This document shows positions 22,572 through 24,256 of a stretch of DNA of 24,256 nucleotides, piece after piece. The translations under genes were made by a program, and so were the position numbers. The notes beneath the pieces are model-generated. The model made no database searches. It had not been told where the DNA came from and saw nothing but the letters and a program-made list of their open reading frames with translations. Within the stretch, counting starts at the first letter, position 1; every line of letters begins with the position of its first letter. Origin of the DNA: a virus; IMG/VR virus record IMGVR_UViG_3300014914_000040, positions 1 to 24,256 of that record; one strand, given 5' to 3'.

Positions 22572-23186
22572 TTATTCTACTTCTGACGGGTTAAACTTCT
22601 TTTGCAAAACCGATGTTAATTCATTTTCTATTTCACGTTGGATATAGTCGCGCACCTTTACTTCATCCGTTTCAGCTGCTACAATAGCCGCCACGCGATC
22701 CGGTATATTTAACATTCTATCCCGTATTTCCCTTGCGGCACTAAACGCGGCATTTTCCACGTCTTCAGCTAAAACCATTTGGCCTGTTTTCAATGCAACG
22801 TCTAATTCAAGTAGTTTTATTTTTAATTTCTTTTCTTCTGTTCGCGCTTCCGTATAGGTGATATTATTTTGCTTTGTTTTGCGAATACTTGCGCCTTCAT
22901 TAGATATAGCATGTTTTTCAATCCGTCCACTCCCTAACGGCTCCACTAAAAATATATCTAATTTTCTGTCTGCCTCCTCCGGCCATATTTTATTATCCCA
23001 TAGGGGTATAACTCCAGACTGTACGTATTTACCTATGGTCCGCCCTGCTACTCCTTTGCGGATTGCATATTCAGCACGTGTGATTAATTCATCCGGATAG
23101 TGTTCATCTATTTCTTCTAATATTATGTTTATGCTTTTTTCTGGTATTTCGGCTTTCTTCTTGCGCTTCCTTTTTTTTGTTGCCAC
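22572..23186 (-). CDS. Terminase small subunit (Nu1-like)
   Basis: This 204-residue protein recognises the packaging site and recruits the large subunit. The start is GTG, supported by AAAAGGGG 6 nt upstream. A Lys/Arg-rich N-terminus (residues 2-12) leads to a winged-helix DNA-binding region at about 35-75: LITRAEYAIRKGVAGRTIGK, then SGVIPLWDNKIWPEEADRKL. A charged central helix (TYTEARTEEKKLKIKLLELD, about 109-128) probably mediates oligomerisation. The C-terminal portion with SAAREIRDRMLNIPDRVAAI (about 148-167) is typical of Nu1/DUF1441-like small terminases ('AAR..RD.mL.iPdR.Aa'). The next gene in the module (1 nt away) is a small membrane protein, not the large subunit, which is unusual. 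Confidence 0.88.
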   Translation of the reverse strand: MATKKRKRKKKAEIPEKSINIILEEIDEHYPDELITRAEYAIRKGVAGRTIGKYVQSGVIPLWDNKIWPEEADRKLDIFLVEPLGSGRIEKHAISNEGASIRKTKQNNITYTEARTEEKKLKIKLLELDVALKTGQMVLAEDVENAAFSAAREIRDRMLNIPDRVAAIVAAETDEVKVRDYIQREIENELTSVLQKKFNPSEVE

Positions 23187-23222
23187 TACCGGCCCCTTTT
23201 AAAATAATTCCTACTATAAATA

Positions 23223-23389
23223 AACGTACACACTGAGTATATTCGCCGTGTACGTTAAACGTTCGCCATTAGGTCTCCACCCTTTAGCTAATATACCCAG
23301 TGCTCATACATACCCACTTTCACTAAATCCTAATAAATCCCTTTCTCGGATTTAGCGGTTGCCCGCATTTGGTTGATAATGGGTATGTA
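23223..23389 (-). other. Structure-rich segment upstream of terS (candidate leader RNA or cos/pac)
   Basis: In transcript sense there are several stems. TACATACCCA (23389-23380) pairs perfectly with TGGGTATGTA (23316-23307). Enclosed in it are a GCGG-GCAA-CCGC hairpin with a GNRA loop (23366-23355) and CTAAATCC/GGATTTAG (23355-23348 with 23330-23323). Further on, CACTGGGTATATTAGC (23302-23287) pairs with GCGAATATACTCAGTG (23246-23231): 14 Watson-Crick pairs, one G-U and one A-G mismatch. A 9-bp repeat AACGTACAC/GTGTACGTT (23256-23248 with 23231-23223) competes with it or makes a pseudoknot. Lambda carries its cos site just before Nu1, so this may instead be a packaging site. Neither role is established. 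Confidence 0.5.
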
Positions 23390-23450
23390 ATATTTTAAAA
23401 TAATTGTAATTGCTGCTGGTGGATTGCCAATCTGTCATTGTACTATTCAA
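23352..23450 (-). CDS. Possible 32-residue ORF with TTG start
   Basis: A TTG at 23448-23450, 1 nt after the stop of the gpZ-like gene, is preceded by AAAAGGGG (8 nt away). This is the same 13-bp ribosome-site block (AAAAGGGGCCGGT) as that before the small terminase GTG. The ORF reads MNSTMTDWQSTSSNYNYFKI and ends LHTHYQPNAGNR. It contains repeat copy 2, and its 3' end overlaps the structured segment. It may be a genuine small gene or an accident of a duplicated ribosome site. No family recognised. Confidence 0.3.
   Translation of the reverse strand: MNSTMTDWQSTSSNYNYFKILHTHYQPNAGNR
23394..23414 (-). repeat. 21-bp direct repeat flanking terS, copy 2
   Basis: An exact match to 22318-22338. 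It lies in the 265-nt gap between the gpZ-like and small-terminase genes, inside the short ORF at 23352-23450 but read in a different frame from copy 1. The two copies could recombine and delete the 1.08 kb between them, including terS. Confidence 0.8.
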
Positions 23451-23451
23451 T

Positions 23452-24069
23452 TCACCGGCCCCTTTTCTCAAATTGCGCGTTAAACTGTTTATCTAATTCC
23501 TTTTGAAATTTTTTCTCTATGGTTTTGTTCATTACCTTTTTAGCACCTTTGCTCGTGTAAAGAGTTGCGATCTGTGGCCCCCATTCTACTTGCCTTTTTG
23601 CTGCTTTGTACGGTTCCCCTGATTTAGAAACACGTGTGATCAATCCCGCACGTCTACCCTTACCCTTAGACATTGCAACTTTTTGAGATCCCTTTCTCCA
23701 CATTGGCGCGATAAACCCGCCTTTTATTAATTCCGTCCTGGCCTTGACTTTGACTATCAACCCTTTATCTGTTTGTTTAGTACCCCACTCTGACAAATCC
23801 CGGCCTTTTCTCCTGATAAATATAGTCGCCACTCCAATGCTCCTGTGTGCGTTTGCTAATTTAAGCGATACAAGGCCACCGGGTTTACCAGTATCTTCTT
23901 TGGGTATATGATAAGTGGTTTCTAAATGTTCCCGTAATGCTTTGTTAACCTTTCGTGTGGTGAAATTAAGCGCGTTAGCTGTAGCTCTTTTAGTCACGTT
24001 CGGAAGGTCTGAAAACATCCGGTCTAAACTTCCTTTGTCGATTTCTAATTTGAATATTCCTTTTCCCAT
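23452..24069 (-). CDS. Putative minor tail protein Z-like (tail completion)
   Basis: This 205-residue basic protein has the pattern of the phage minor tail protein Z (GPZ) group, close in length to lambda Z (192 aa). It reads RATANALNFTTRKVNKALRE at about 28-47 (compare 'RAlNrTar.vrt.a'), followed by TYHIPKEDTGKPGG, a middle with KVKARTELIKGGFIAPMWRKG, then SKSGEPYKAAKRQVEWGPQI (about 158-177), the usual 'p....GPsi' before the end, and a Lys-rich helix. In lambda, Z lies after FII; here it is upstream of the small terminase. The ATG has no Shine-Dalgarno sequence and lies directly below a promoter-like sequence. The stop is followed by a possible small ORF. Confidence 0.6.
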   Translation of the reverse strand: MGKGIFKLEIDKGSLDRMFSDLPNVTKRATANALNFTTRKVNKALREHLETTYHIPKEDTGKPGGLVSLKLANAHRSIGVATIFIRRKGRDLSEWGTKQTDKGLIVKVKARTELIKGGFIAPMWRKGSQKVAMSKGKGRRAGLITRVSKSGEPYKAAKRQVEWGPQIATLYTSKGAKKVMNKTIEKKFQKELDKQFNAQFEKRGR

Positions 24070-24075
24070 ATCTTA

Positions 24076-24104
24076 TAAATACAACAACGGGATAGACTTG
24101 TCAA
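24076..24104 (-). promoter_or_regulatory. Sigma70-like promoter for the late region
   Basis: On the minus strand TTGACA (24099-24104) is followed by a 17-nt spacer and TATTTA (24076-24081). This is a consensus -35 and a four-of-six -10 at the ideal spacing. Transcription would start about 7 nt below the -10 box, near 24069, which is the A of the gpZ-like ATG. The message could therefore be leaderless, in line with the lack of a ribosome site. Confidence 0.5.
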
Positions 24105-24256
24105 ATATTATTAAACTGATTCTGACCAATTCTGACTCGATACAGAGGGGAAGGTCAATGTGTATTATTTAATATTCTATACAATACACAATTATTACGA
24201 TATAGGCCTATGGAATAATTGCTTGCAGGATACATGGCTTGTAAGTGGTTATACTA
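24105..24256. other. Window end without recognised gene
   Basis: These 152 nt are AT-rich and upstream of the promoter-like site. On the minus strand a 26-codon reading (ATG at 24233-24235, MYPASNYSIGLYRNN at its start, stop at about 24155) has no ribosome site and no known relative to me. The 13-mer taattgcttgcag at 24217-24229 matches 22331-22343. Otherwise nothing is recognised. Confidence 0.4.

Noticed and set aside
23221-23310. A tRNA-like element in the terS leader
   Set aside because: No acceptor stem, anticodon arm or CCA-adjacent pairing could be completed on either strand.
23290-23390. Group I intron-like core fragments (AAATGCGGGCAACC and GGAGACCTAATGG)
   Set aside because: The first folds into a local GNRA hairpin, no matching Q or S segments were found, and the segment is too short with no interrupted gene around it.

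Overview
The window is a tailed-phage (virus or prophage) late region. Every recognisable gene is on the minus strand, so transcription runs from about 24,100 down to 1. The sequence is AT-rich by eye, tightly packed, and full of 1-14 nt gene overlaps. No ribosomal, metabolic, integrase, repressor, replication or lysis gene was recognised, so the host cannot be named. A lipobox-type lipoprotein and a lambda-type head module fit a Gram-negative host, but only weakly.

Layout in transcription order. (1) 24256-22309: a sigma70-like promoter sits directly on the start of a gpZ-like minor tail gene. It is followed by a small ORF, a structure-rich intergenic segment, a Nu1-type small terminase with a GTG start, an unlisted 50-residue membrane protein and a short remnant that looks like the 3' end of a DNA methyltransferase gene. 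(2) 22308-14943: a lambda-order packaging and head module: GpA-type large terminase, gpW/DUF6148-like connector, a small cysteine-rich protein, lambda-family portal, S49 prohead protease with a nested in-frame scaffold start (the C/Nu3 arrangement), DUF2190-like capsid cement protein, major capsid protein and a gpFII-like joining protein. (3) 14935-7812: a block of accessory virion and decoration genes: an unassigned structural-type protein, a lipoprotein, two small unknowns, a beta-helix tail fibre with 57-bp repeats, small fibre-like proteins, a SAM methyltransferase overlapping a GT-A glycosyltransferase, a protein of about 21-residue repeats and a BppU-N-like protein. (4) 7808-24: tail genes in standard order: tail terminator-like, tube-like, assembly-chaperone-like, tape measure (725 aa), two small tail proteins, a hub-like protein and a PKD-domain protein near the window edge.

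Together these genes would package DNA, build a capsid and assemble a long, probably non-contractile, siphovirus-type tail with adhesive decorations. Compared with lambda, a block of roughly 7 kb separates the FII-like gene from the U-like gene, and the Z-like gene lies upstream of the terminase. Putative RNA structures follow the genes for the three expected high-copy proteins (cement protein, capsid, tube). The most interesting non-coding element is the inverted-repeat-rich segment at about 23223-23389 just before terS, which could be a structured leader RNA or the cos/pac region. Functional names come from recognising family-like motifs by eye; no database search was possible.
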